Notes under the pieces: model-generated | What the model saw: only the letters and a program-made list of their open reading frames with translations | Databases searched by the model: none | What the model was told of the DNA's origin: nothing | Source: a bacterium | GTDB taxonomy: Bacteria; JAHJDO01 | Direction: 5' to 3' | DNA: 5,365 nucleotides | NCBI GenBank assembly: GCA_030631525.1 | Contig: DAOVKY010000068.1 | Coordinates: forward strand, 1-5,365 | Part shown: positions 1 through 4,933 of the stretch, in pieces | How the letters are laid out: the number at the start of each line of letters is the position of its first letter | Numbering within the stretch: position 1 is the first letter of the stretch | Made by a program: the position numbers and the translations under genes

Positions 1-72
1 AAGATTTTTGCCACGTTTCTTACTTCGTTTGATATCTTTCCCAAACTGTCTGGTATAGACAGGTGTGAGCAT
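1..72 (-). CDS. yafQ: YafQ-family mRNA-interferase toxin, N-terminal 24 codons only (RelE/ParE superfamily)
   Basis: This open frame starts with ATG at 72-70 and runs off the left edge of the window, so only 24 residues are visible. They begin MLTPVYTRQFGKDIK and continue with a basic stretch (RSKKRGKN). That hydrophobic strand followed by F-x-K-D-I-K and a basic helix is the usual beginning of YafQ/RelE-like toxins. In the family, YafQ cleaves mRNA on the ribosome and is held inactive by its DinJ/RelB antitoxin. The start overlaps the antitoxin stop by one base (TGATG), so translation is probably coupled and the toxin is made only after the antitoxin. No separate ribosome binding site is needed. 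The catalytic His/Asp/Arg residues lie outside the window, so activity cannot be judged. Confidence 0.82.
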   Translation of the reverse strand, partial: MLTPVYTRQFGKDIKRSKKRGKNL

Positions 73-332
73 CAGATTCCCAGCTTGTTGAACATGTCGT
101 CTGCATCCTTGCACACGATTAGATCTCGTCCGGAATCGGCTCTCTCAAATGTCTTGCGTGTGGTTTCATTAGGAATCACTACATCAAATGGGAGCCCTTT
201 TCGCAATGTTGACTGACGGTAGAACATTGTAATCGCCTGAGTTGCTGAAATACCAAGTCTATGGAACAGACGTTCAGCATTGTTCTTTAAGTCTGGTTCA
301 ATTCTAGCTCTGATTGTTGCTGTCTTAGACAT
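72..332 (-). CDS. dinJ: RelB/DinJ-family type II antitoxin
   Basis: The protein has 86 residues. The N-terminus (MSKTATIRARIEPDLKNNAE) has the beta-strand plus helix pattern of a ribbon-helix-helix DNA-binding domain, with the second helix around residues 29-40 (SATQAITMFYRQ). Residues 47-54 (GLPFDVVI) are the conserved RelB/DinJ linker, and the C-terminal part, ending DADDMFNKLGI, is the usual toxin-wrapping tail. In the family it neutralises a YafQ/RelE toxin and, with it, represses its own operon. The frame stays open up to an ATG at 398, but I chose the ATG at 332. It has a good GGAGG site 6 nt upstream, it matches the family start, and the operon's own promoter lies between 332 and 398. 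G+C is about 45% by hand count over 61-300, above the neighbouring genes. Confidence 0.9.
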   Translation of the reverse strand: MSKTATIRARIEPDLKNNAERLFHRLGISATQAITMFYRQSTLRKGLPFDVVIPNETTRKTFERADSGRDLIVCKDADDMFNKLGI

Positions 333-338
333 TTTTAT

Positions 339-343
339 CCTCC
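339..343 (-). promoter_or_regulatory. Ribosome binding site that fixes the antitoxin start
   Basis: GGAGG on the minus strand ends 6 nt before the ATG at 332. No comparable site precedes the upstream ATG at 398, so this site decides the start. Confidence 0.8.
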
Positions 344-353
344 ATTTGCCATC

Positions 354-382
354 AATATAGCACAATTGGGATACATTAACAA
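354..382 (-). promoter_or_regulatory. Extended -10 promoter of the toxin-antitoxin operon
   Basis: On the minus strand, the -35 TTGTTA (382-377) is followed by a 17-nt spacer and then TATATT (359-354). The spacer ends in TGC, giving an extended -10 (TGn). Transcription should start near 347, leaving a leader of about 15 nt that still holds the GGAGG site. The spacer contains the palindrome CAATTG (363-368), a possible small part of an operator. This promoter lies just after the ATPase stop codon, so the pair can be expressed without the ATPase. Confidence 0.65.
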
Positions 383-397
383 GATTGTTTCCAGTCA

Positions 398-1531
398 TTA
401 TTCTTGTATAAAACTGAGATAATTTTCGCGATGTATTACTTTAAAGCCTGCATCTTTGTAGTTTGTTTGCCAATCCTTAGGAATCTTTATATTTGTGCTT
501 TGCCATTTTATCTCATAACCGTCTAATTTCCCATTGCGCTCTTCCACTAGATCAATCTCTTTTCTATCATATGTGCGCCAGAAATAAAAATCAGTTACAC
601 GATAGAGATATTCCTGCCTTTTTATGCGTTCATTTATAATGTAATTTTCCCACAGCGCTCCAATATCATTTCGCATACTGATAGGATTAAAATTATTAAT
701 AAGCGCATTGCGAATCCCATTATCATAAAAATAGTATCTATGATTCTTTGTGATTTCCTTACGCAAGTTACGACTAAATCCACCAAGCCTGTGTATCACA
801 AATACTTTCTCTAATAAATCTAAATATATCTCGATTGTATTTTTACTCATTCCTAATTGTGTTCCAAGTTCATTGAAAGATACCTCCTTCCCGATTTGAA
901 AAGCCAGCAACTGCAATAACTGTACTAATTTATTTGCGTGTCGGATTCCTTCTAACTCTAATATATCCTTAAACAAATAAGAATTGATAATTTCACGCAG
1001 ATAGTGCTCGCGATTGCTATTATCCTGCATAGTCACTACTTCCGGATATGAGCCATAAATCATTCGGGATTCCAGATTTGCTTTTGTTTCATGCCGCTCC
1101 TCAATCTGCGAAATCTCCATCTGTGCTAATGGAAACAATTTGAGAACAGATTTTCTGCCTGTTAAAGGATCTCCCAAATCTTTTGCAAGGTCAAAAGAAG
1201 AAGAGCCTGTAGCAATTATCTTGACTTCAGGGATGTGATCAACAATAAGTTTAAGATTCAACCCAATTTTTTCAATATGTTGCGCTTCGTCTATTACTAA
1301 AAGAGAATTGCTCCCTACAAAATCCTTAAGCTTATTAATAGACTGGCTTTCCAAATATTTACGAACAACAATATCTTCACCACTTACAAAGAGAACTTGT
1401 TCTTTTACATGCTCTAAAAATTTTTTCACCAAAGTGGTTTTTCCTACTCTGCGAGCGCCATATACTACAACGACTATTCCTGGTTTTATTAGTTGGCGGA
1501 GTCTATCAATCTGTTTTTGCGGTATATACAT
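398..1531 (-). CDS. AAA_14/DUF4143-family ATPase with C-terminal PD-(D/E)XK-like motif
   Basis: The protein has 377 residues, about the normal length for this widespread but functionally obscure family. The N-terminal ATPase domain has a Walker A (GARRVGKTT, residues 25-33), a Walker B (LLVIDEAQ, 77-84) and a sensor-like ATGSSSFDL (107-115). The family motifs LTGRK...LFPL (123-134) and GSYPEVV (160-166) follow. A winged-helix-like segment (about 217-275) leads to the C-terminal DUF4143 part. There D327 (EIDLV) and E340-x-K342 (YEIKW) are arranged like a PD-(D/E)XK nuclease core. No membrane segment or signal peptide is seen, so it is probably cytoplasmic. GGAGAG lies 3 nt before the ATG. The gene has its own promoter, starts 93 nt after yidC, and precedes a toxin-antitoxin pair. 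Its substrate is unknown; a nuclease role is inference. Confidence 0.9.
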   Translation of the reverse strand: MYIPQKQIDRLRQLIKPGIVVVVYGARRVGKTTLVKKFLEHVKEQVLFVSGEDIVVRKYLESQSINKLKDFVGSNSLLVIDEAQHIEKIGLNLKLIVDHIPEVKIIATGSSSFDLAKDLGDPLTGRKSVLKLFPLAQMEISQIEERHETKANLESRMIYGSYPEVVTMQDNSNREHYLREIINSYLFKDILELEGIRHANKLVQLLQLLAFQIGKEVSFNELGTQLGMSKNTIEIYLDLLEKVFVIHRLGGFSRNLRKEITKNHRYYFYDNGIRNALINNFNPISMRNDIGALWENYIINERIKRQEYLYRVTDFYFWRTYDRKEIDLVEERNGKLDGYEIKWQSTNIKIPKDWQTNYKDAGFKVIHRENYLSFIQE

Positions 1532-1540
1532 TATCTCTCC

Positions 1541-1594
1541 ATTTTACTAAATACAGTCAGTTAATTGACCCAATTTAGCAAAATACAGTCAGTT
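1541..1594. repeat. Two 22-bp direct repeats, 32-bp period, over the ATPase promoter
   Basis: The copies at 1541-1562 and 1573-1594 match at 19 of 22 positions, with a shared 14-bp block AAATACAGTCAGTT (1549-1562 and 1581-1594). On the minus strand each reads AACTGACTGTATTT followed by a near-palindromic TTTAGTAAA or TTTGCTAAA. The 32-bp period is close to three helical turns, so both copies face the same side of the DNA. The first copy is the spacer and -10 of the ATPase promoter. The second lies in the leader, just upstream of the ribosome binding site. The layout suits a pair of operator sites, or a duplicated promoter module. No protein that binds it is known to me. Confidence 0.8.
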
Positions 1595-1600
1595 CGTCAA
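1572..1600 (-). promoter_or_regulatory. Extended -10 promoter of the ATPase gene
   Basis: On the minus strand, TTGACG (1600-1595) is followed by a 17-nt spacer and TAAATT (1577-1572). The spacer ends in TGC, giving an extended -10. Transcription should start near 1565, with a leader of about 34 nt containing the second copy of the direct repeat. The corresponding hexamers around the second repeat copy (TCAATT and AAAATG) are poor, so one working promoter is more likely than two. Confidence 0.6.
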
Positions 1601-1624
1601 CTAAATTCGCTAATTGAAATGAAA

Positions 1625-3466
1625 TTATTTATGCTTCTTGCGAATCCAAGCTTGCTGCGCAATGCTGAGGATATTGTTGGTTAACCAGTATAGAACCAAT
1701 CCGGAAGGGAAATTGTAAAAAATGAACAGCATAAACACGGGCATAAAAAGCATCATTTTTGCCTGTCTGGGATCCGCAGACTGAGCAGTAAACTTTTGCT
1801 GAAGGATTGTTGTTATACTCATTAAAATCGGAAGAATGTTTAGAGGATATGTTCCCGGTTTATTCATTAATGTTCCCAAGTAGAATACTGTGTCCGGTAA
1901 AGATAGATCTGGAATCCATCCGGGAATAAAACAGGTTCCTTTTAACTCTATGGCATTTCTTAAAGTTGTAAAAAGTGCGAAAAAAAGAGGCATCTGTAAC
2001 ATCATTGGAAAACATCCGCCAAGTGGATTTACCTTGTTTTTTTTGTATAAAGCCATTGTCTCTTTATTTACTTTTTGGGCATTGTCCTTATACTTATTCT
2101 TCAACGCACTGATTTGCGGTTGAAGTTCCTGCATGGCTCTCATTGACTTATGGCTTTTCATTGTGAGTGGAAATAAAACTATACTCATCAGGATTGTTAA
2201 TAAAATAATTGCCACTCCATAGTTTCCTGTAATTTTGTATAAGAACTTTAGAATATGAACGATTCTGAAAAGATTTCCAAAGAAACCAAAGTCAGCAAGC
2301 GCTTCCAGATTAACTTTTTGCTTTGCTAGTCTGTCTACCTCCTTTGGCCCTAAATAGCAGTCAATATTGAAGGTAAAACTCTGATTAGGTCTAACAATTG
2401 GGATAACAGTTTCCACACAGTTTTGTAATGCATTTAATTTATTTTTCTTAATAACAACTCTTGATGCGGGTTCTACCGGAATTAGAGCATTCAGGAAGTA
2501 TTTCGTAGATAATGCAGTCCACCATATTTTGCCAGGATATGAGTGCTCTACATCTCTATCCTTCTGTCCGCGGCTAAACGGCTTCTTTATTACCTTATCA
2601 TTTATATAAGATATGGATTGCAAGGGGACTCCTCTTCCCCTGCCAGAGCTTTGTTCATCCATTAACCTGAGACCTGTGCCGGTACTAATTAAAAAACTAG
2701 TTTGTTCAATATTCTTATCTGTCTTGTTTATCAATTCCAGATTTACACAAATAAGATAACCATCATTTCTGAATAGAATCTTTTTAATTATAGTCGAGCC
2801 GTCTTTTAGATGAGAAACAAATCTAACATATCCCTCCGGTTTTCCTTTTGAGAGTAAAAGCCTGCTACTATCACATTTAAAATTATTAATAACAGATACT
2901 TCTCCTTTTGCCTGAAAGCACGTCTGGAGAGGATAGGTTTGAGTATAATAATTTGAAAATGACACAAGTTCGATATCTTGCGGTGCTTCTAGCTTCCCCT
3001 GTCTTTCCTTTGATATTAATCTGGCATTAATATACTCTGCCTCCTCTTTTTGATACGAAAGACGCTCTTTCTGCTCTTCTGAGGCAGCTTTGACAAGCTG
3101 CCTGGAGAGCTGCTCTATTTTTTGACTATTCAGTGCAATTGTATTTGGTTTTACCTCAGATTCCTTATATCCCTTTATCTTATAACTTTTAATTGTCCCT
3201 GAAGAACTTCCTAAAACAATCCTTACTAAATCTGTTTCAACAATGATTTCTTTTTCCTTGACCAAAGGCTTCTTTTCTTCTTCTCTATATACATATTCTT
3301 TCTGCTTTTCCTTCCCAACTTTAACTGGAACAGAGCTAACTGTGACAGATCGAGAAGAGATATCCTCTCCAACAGGTTTCTTTGGCAATTTCGAACTATA
3401 ATAATGGTTAAATATTAGAAATACTGAAAGAGACAATACAATCGCGAATAATGTTCTTCTATCCAT
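1625..3466 (-). CDS. yidC: Membrane protein insertase YidC (diderm type, with large periplasmic domain)
   Basis: YidC inserts and folds inner-membrane proteins, alone or with SecYEG. At 613 residues it is longer than E. coli YidC (548). MDRRTLFAIVLSL opens the first membrane segment (about 6-22). The periplasmic P1 domain (about 75-375) follows, then the conserved insertase core: TM2 at 412-435, a cytoplasmic helical hairpin at 436-480, the motif NPLGGCFPMMLQMPLFFALF (480-499), TM4 around 540-557 and the last two segments within 570-603, including FPSGLVLYW. The tail is short and basic (RKKHK). Two oddities: residue 428 in TM2 is Ser where most YidC proteins have the groove Arg (E. coli R366), and residues about 113-155 form a charged, probably helical insertion in P1. 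The start lies 8 nt after yidD, so co-translation is likely. No terminator is visible downstream. Confidence 0.98.
   Translation of the reverse strand: MDRRTLFAIVLSLSVFLIFNHYYSSKLPKKPVGEDISSRSVTVSSVPVKVGKEKQKEYVYREEEKKPLVKEKEIIVETDLVRIVLGSSSGTIKSYKIKGYKESEVKPNTIALNSQKIEQLSRQLVKAASEEQKERLSYQKEEAEYINARLISKERQGKLEAPQDIELVSFSNYYTQTYPLQTCFQAKGEVSVINNFKCDSSRLLLSKGKPEGYVRFVSHLKDGSTIIKKILFRNDGYLICVNLELINKTDKNIEQTSFLISTGTGLRLMDEQSSGRGRGVPLQSISYINDKVIKKPFSRGQKDRDVEHSYPGKIWWTALSTKYFLNALIPVEPASRVVIKKNKLNALQNCVETVIPIVRPNQSFTFNIDCYLGPKEVDRLAKQKVNLEALADFGFFGNLFRIVHILKFLYKITGNYGVAIILLTILMSIVLFPLTMKSHKSMRAMQELQPQISALKNKYKDNAQKVNKETMALYKKNKVNPLGGCFPMMLQMPLFFALFTTLRNAIELKGTCFIPGWIPDLSLPDTVFYLGTLMNKPGTYPLNILPILMSITTILQQKFTAQSADPRQAKMMLFMPVFMLFIFYNFPSGLVLYWLTNNILSIAQQAWIRKKHK
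3082..3103. repeat. Perfect 9-bp inverted repeat with 4-nt loop inside yidC
   Basis: AGGCAGCTT (3082-3090), TGAC, then AAGCTGCCT (3095-3103) form a perfect stem with five G:C pairs. It lies in the part of yidC that encodes the helical insertion (residues RQLVKAA, 122-128). In the yidC mRNA the hairpin is followed by a purine-rich stretch and no U-run, so it is not an intrinsic terminator. Confidence 0.85.
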
Positions 3467-3470
3467 AGAT

Positions 3471-3476
3471 ACTCCT
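3471..3476 (-). promoter_or_regulatory. yidC ribosome binding site overlapping the yidD stop codon
   Basis: AGGAGT on the minus strand shares bases with the TAG stop of yidD (3477-3475) and ends 4 nt before the yidC ATG. A ribosome terminating on yidD therefore sits on the yidC start region, which supports translational coupling. Confidence 0.75.
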
Positions 3477-3693
3477 AAGTTAGCGGGTCATGCCCACCTG
3501 TATGAAAAGGATGACATTTAATCAAACGAAGAAAACCCAACATACATCCTTTAAAAAATCCATATTTTAATATGGCAAGTTTTGTATATTCTGAACATGT
3601 TGGAAAAAATCTGCATGTAGACTTCTTCATAGGTGAAATATAGTTTTGGTAAAATCGTATAATAAAAACAGCTGCTTTATTTAATATGTTCAT
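3475..3693 (-). CDS. yidD: Membrane protein insertion efficiency factor YidD
   Basis: The protein has 72 residues, at the short end of the family. It carries all the family landmarks: an amphipathic N-terminal helix leading to YQNYISP (15-21), CRFFPTCSEY (27-36), IKCHPF (58-63) and GGHDP (66-70). YidD proteins sit at the inner face of the membrane and help YidC/Sec-dependent insertion; the gene is classically next to yidC, as here. The ATG at 3693 lies 6 nt after the rnpA stop and has no clear ribosome binding site. A second ATG (3700-3698) overlaps the rnpA TAA but is in another frame. Expression is probably by re-initiation after rnpA. Confidence 0.95.
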   Translation of the reverse strand: MNILNKAAVFIIRFYQNYISPMKKSTCRFFPTCSEYTKLAILKYGFFKGCMLGFLRLIKCHPFHTGGHDPLT

Positions 3694-3699
3694 TGTTCA

Positions 3700-4065
3700 T
3701 TAAGCCTGCCGCCATATTCTTGCTTTTTTACACAGATTAAAAGCATTTATTTCAACATCATTATATTTGTACATACTAGAGGAGAGAAACACTTCGAAAA
3801 CAAGATCAATCCCTTTAACTATATTGTGTTTATTCAACCTGTAGAATTCCCTTACTAATCTCTTAACCCTGTTTCTTTGTACGGCTCTGCCTTTGAAGGC
3901 TTTTGGCAGTCGCACAACAATCCCCAATCTGGTTATTGATGTGTCATTTGTTCTCATATAAAAATTTCCAAATGCTCCACAATGCTTTTTACCATTTGTG
4001 AACACAAGTTTGATCTGATTATATTTCTTAAGCTTTTCGTCTCTTGAAAAAGAAAAAATTTTCAC
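3700..4065 (-). CDS. rnpA: Ribonuclease P protein component RnpA
   Basis: RnpA binds the catalytic RNase P RNA and helps it remove 5' leaders from pre-tRNAs. The 121-residue length is typical. The N-terminus (MKIFSFSRDEKLKK) has the usual family beginning, and the RNR signature is clear at 59-76 (GRAVQRNRVKRLVREFYR). I chose the GTG at 4065-4063 because the family N-terminus begins there and no nearer ATG exists. The only Shine-Dalgarno-like element is AGGA at 4081-4078, 12 nt away, so initiation from it would be weak. The frame is open back to the rpmH stop, which is in the same frame, with only eight codons between. The C-terminal part (DLVFEVF...) is family-like but less conserved. Confidence 0.95.
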   Translation of the reverse strand: MKIFSFSRDEKLKKYNQIKLVFTNGKKHCGAFGNFYMRTNDTSITRLGIVVRLPKAFKGRAVQRNRVKRLVREFYRLNKHNIVKGIDLVFEVFLSSSMYKYNDVEINAFNLCKKARIWRQA

Positions 4066-4089
4066 AGGAAGGAAGTATCCTAATATTCT

Positions 4090-4227
4090 TTATACGGTCA
4101 ACCTTTTTCTACCTTTACATCTTCTTCTTTTGAGAACCAATCTTCCATTTTTAGTAGAACTTCTCTTACGAAAACCTAGCGCTCTTTTTCTACTTAAAAC
4201 AGACGGTTGATATGTCCTTTTAGGCAT
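4090..4227 (-). CDS. rpmH: 50S ribosomal protein L34
   Basis: This 45-residue protein starts at the ATG at 4227-4225. It begins MPKRTYQPSVLSRKRALGFR and ends KGRKRLTV before TAA, matching L34 along its whole length, including the TKNGR motif (25-29) and the very basic C-terminal half. L34 is a small structural protein of the large ribosomal subunit. The gene heads the classical rpmH-rnpA-yidD-yidC block and is read from a perfect consensus promoter about 41 nt upstream. An in-frame stop just upstream (4236-4234) closes a tiny ATG-AAA-GTG-TAA frame and rules out a longer N-terminus. The ribosome binding site is weak. Confidence 0.97.
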   Translation of the reverse strand: MPKRTYQPSVLSRKRALGFRKRSSTKNGRLVLKRRRCKGRKRLTV

Positions 4228-4274
4228 AATAATTTACACTTTCATAAATGCTTATCTTTTAAAAACGAATTCTG

Positions 4275-4303
4275 ATTATACAGAACGCCCTATACCATGT
4301 CAA
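4275..4303 (-). promoter_or_regulatory. Perfect consensus sigma-70-type promoter for the rpmH-rnpA-yidD-yidC operon
   Basis: On the minus strand, TTGACA (4303-4298) is followed by exactly 17 nt and TATAAT (4280-4275). Both hexamers match consensus at 6 of 6 positions. Transcription should start near 4268, giving a leader of about 41 nt before rpmH. The -35 overlaps the queH stop (TGA at 4302-4300), so the promoter is embedded in the end of that gene. Confidence 0.88.
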
Positions 4304-4833
4304 GCAGAGCGCCGATACCGTTCTTTCTCGCTATATATACAGCCGCAATACTGCTGACGATAAAGGCCTGCGCCCTTTGAAAGAGACACGCTTTCTCTAT
4401 ATCCCTCTCTAAAGTCCTTATAAAAAAAGCTAATGCCAAACTCAGCTGCAACTGATTCCCCAATGCTTTTAATTAAGTCGTGTTTCTGGTGGGGGCTTAT
4501 AAGCATTGTTGTAGAGAATGCATCAAATTTTCCCGATTTTGCAGTTTTCGCTGTCTCAGCCAATCTAACTCTATAACAGATGGAGCATCTATTGTTTTCC
4601 CTAAATACAACCTGCCTCAGGAATTCTTCAAGAGCATAGTCATCTTTTATAATCAGTTTTATTCCTTTTTCCCCAGTATAATCTTTGAGGGAATTTAATC
4701 TCTTAGCATACTCTGTAAATGGATGAATATTCGGATTGTAAGAAAATGCCCATACTTTCATTCCATGTTCTGAAAGCACATTATATGGATATGTTAAACA
4801 AGGTGCACAGCAGGTATGTAAAAGCAGCTTCAT
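4300..4833 (-). CDS. queH: Epoxyqueuosine reductase QueH
   Basis: QueH (formerly DUF208) reduces epoxyqueuosine to queuosine at the tRNA wobble position, the last step of the pathway, and replaces the unrelated cobalamin-dependent QueG in many bacteria, often anaerobes. From the ATG at 4833 the protein has 177 residues. All family cysteine motifs are present: HTCCAPC (6-12), NRCSICYRVRL (81-91, Cys83 and Cys86) and YRQQYCGC (158-165, Cys163 and Cys165). These bind the iron-sulfur and iron centre in the family. The frame is open upstream to a TTG at 4890 with an ATG at 4878, but the family N-terminus begins at MKLLLHTCCAPC and a good promoter lies just in front of it. It is divergent from the CcdA-like gene. 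Confidence 0.93.
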   Translation of the reverse strand: MKLLLHTCCAPCLTYPYNVLSEHGMKVWAFSYNPNIHPFTEYAKRLNSLKDYTGEKGIKLIIKDDYALEEFLRQVVFRENNRCSICYRVRLAETAKTAKSGKFDAFSTTMLISPHQKHDLIKSIGESVAAEFGISFFYKDFREGYRESVSLSKGAGLYRQQYCGCIYSEKERYRRSA

Positions 4834-4840
4834 AAGATTT

Positions 4841-4868
4841 ATTGTAACAAGAAATACATGCCTGTCAA
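4841..4868 (-). promoter_or_regulatory. queH promoter, extended -10, placing the transcript start at or next to the start codon
   Basis: On the minus strand, TTGACA (4868-4863) is followed by a 16-nt spacer ending TGT and TACAAT (4846-4841). Only 7 nt separate the -10 from the queH ATG. There is no ribosome binding site in that gap, so the mRNA would be leaderless or nearly so. Confidence 0.65.
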
Positions 4869-4883
4869 TGCTCAACATTTCTC

Positions 4884-4912
4884 TTGACAAAGAATAGCAA
4901 TATGCTCACACT
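4884..4912 (+). promoter_or_regulatory. Possible promoter of the CcdA-like gene
   Basis: TTGACA (4884-4889) is a perfect -35, but the hexamer 17 nt further on (CACACT, 4907-4912) matches the -10 consensus at only 3 of 6 positions. The -35 lies 15 nt from the divergent queH -35, so the two promoters would be back to back. This is weak support. Confidence 0.3.
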
Positions 4913-4924
4913 GGTTAAAAATAA

Positions 4925-4930
4925 GAGGAG
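4925..4930 (+). promoter_or_regulatory. Ribosome binding site of the CcdA-like gene
   Basis: GAGGAG lies 3 nt before the ATG at 4934 and 9 nt before a second in-frame ATG at 4940. Spacing fits the second ATG slightly better, so the first two residues are uncertain. Confidence 0.7.
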
Positions 4931-4933
4931 AGT

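Noticed and set aside
333..398. N-terminal extension of the antitoxin to the ATG at 398
   Set aside because: The region holds the promoter and the GGAGG site for the ATG at 332, and the family N-terminus begins at 332. Kept only as a finding about possible coupling.
1308..1550. Plus-strand open frame opposite the ATPase N-terminus
   Set aside because: It lies antisense to the Walker A/B coding region, resembles no known protein and would end inside the repeat region.
1541..1594. Repeat pair as a CRISPR fragment or IS end
   Set aside because: There are only two direct copies separated by 10 bp, and no spacer-sized interval, inverted ends or transposase is present.
1595..1624. Intrinsic terminator after yidC
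   Set aside because: Only very short AT-rich pairings (AATT-CGCT-AATT and AGTT-CGTC-AACT) are present, with no U-run after them.
1890..2123. Plus-strand open frame opposite yidC
   Set aside because: It is antisense to the conserved insertase core and has no recognisable motif.
3082..3126. Plus-strand terminator from the yidC hairpin and the T-run near 3118
   Set aside because: The T-run starts about 15 nt after the stem, and no plus-strand gene precedes it.
4480..4698. Plus-strand open frame opposite queH
   Set aside because: It is antisense to the conserved cysteine-bearing part of queH.
4834..4890. Longer queH starting at TTG 4890 or ATG 4878
   Set aside because: The extra residues do not fit the family and would be encoded across the promoter hexamers.
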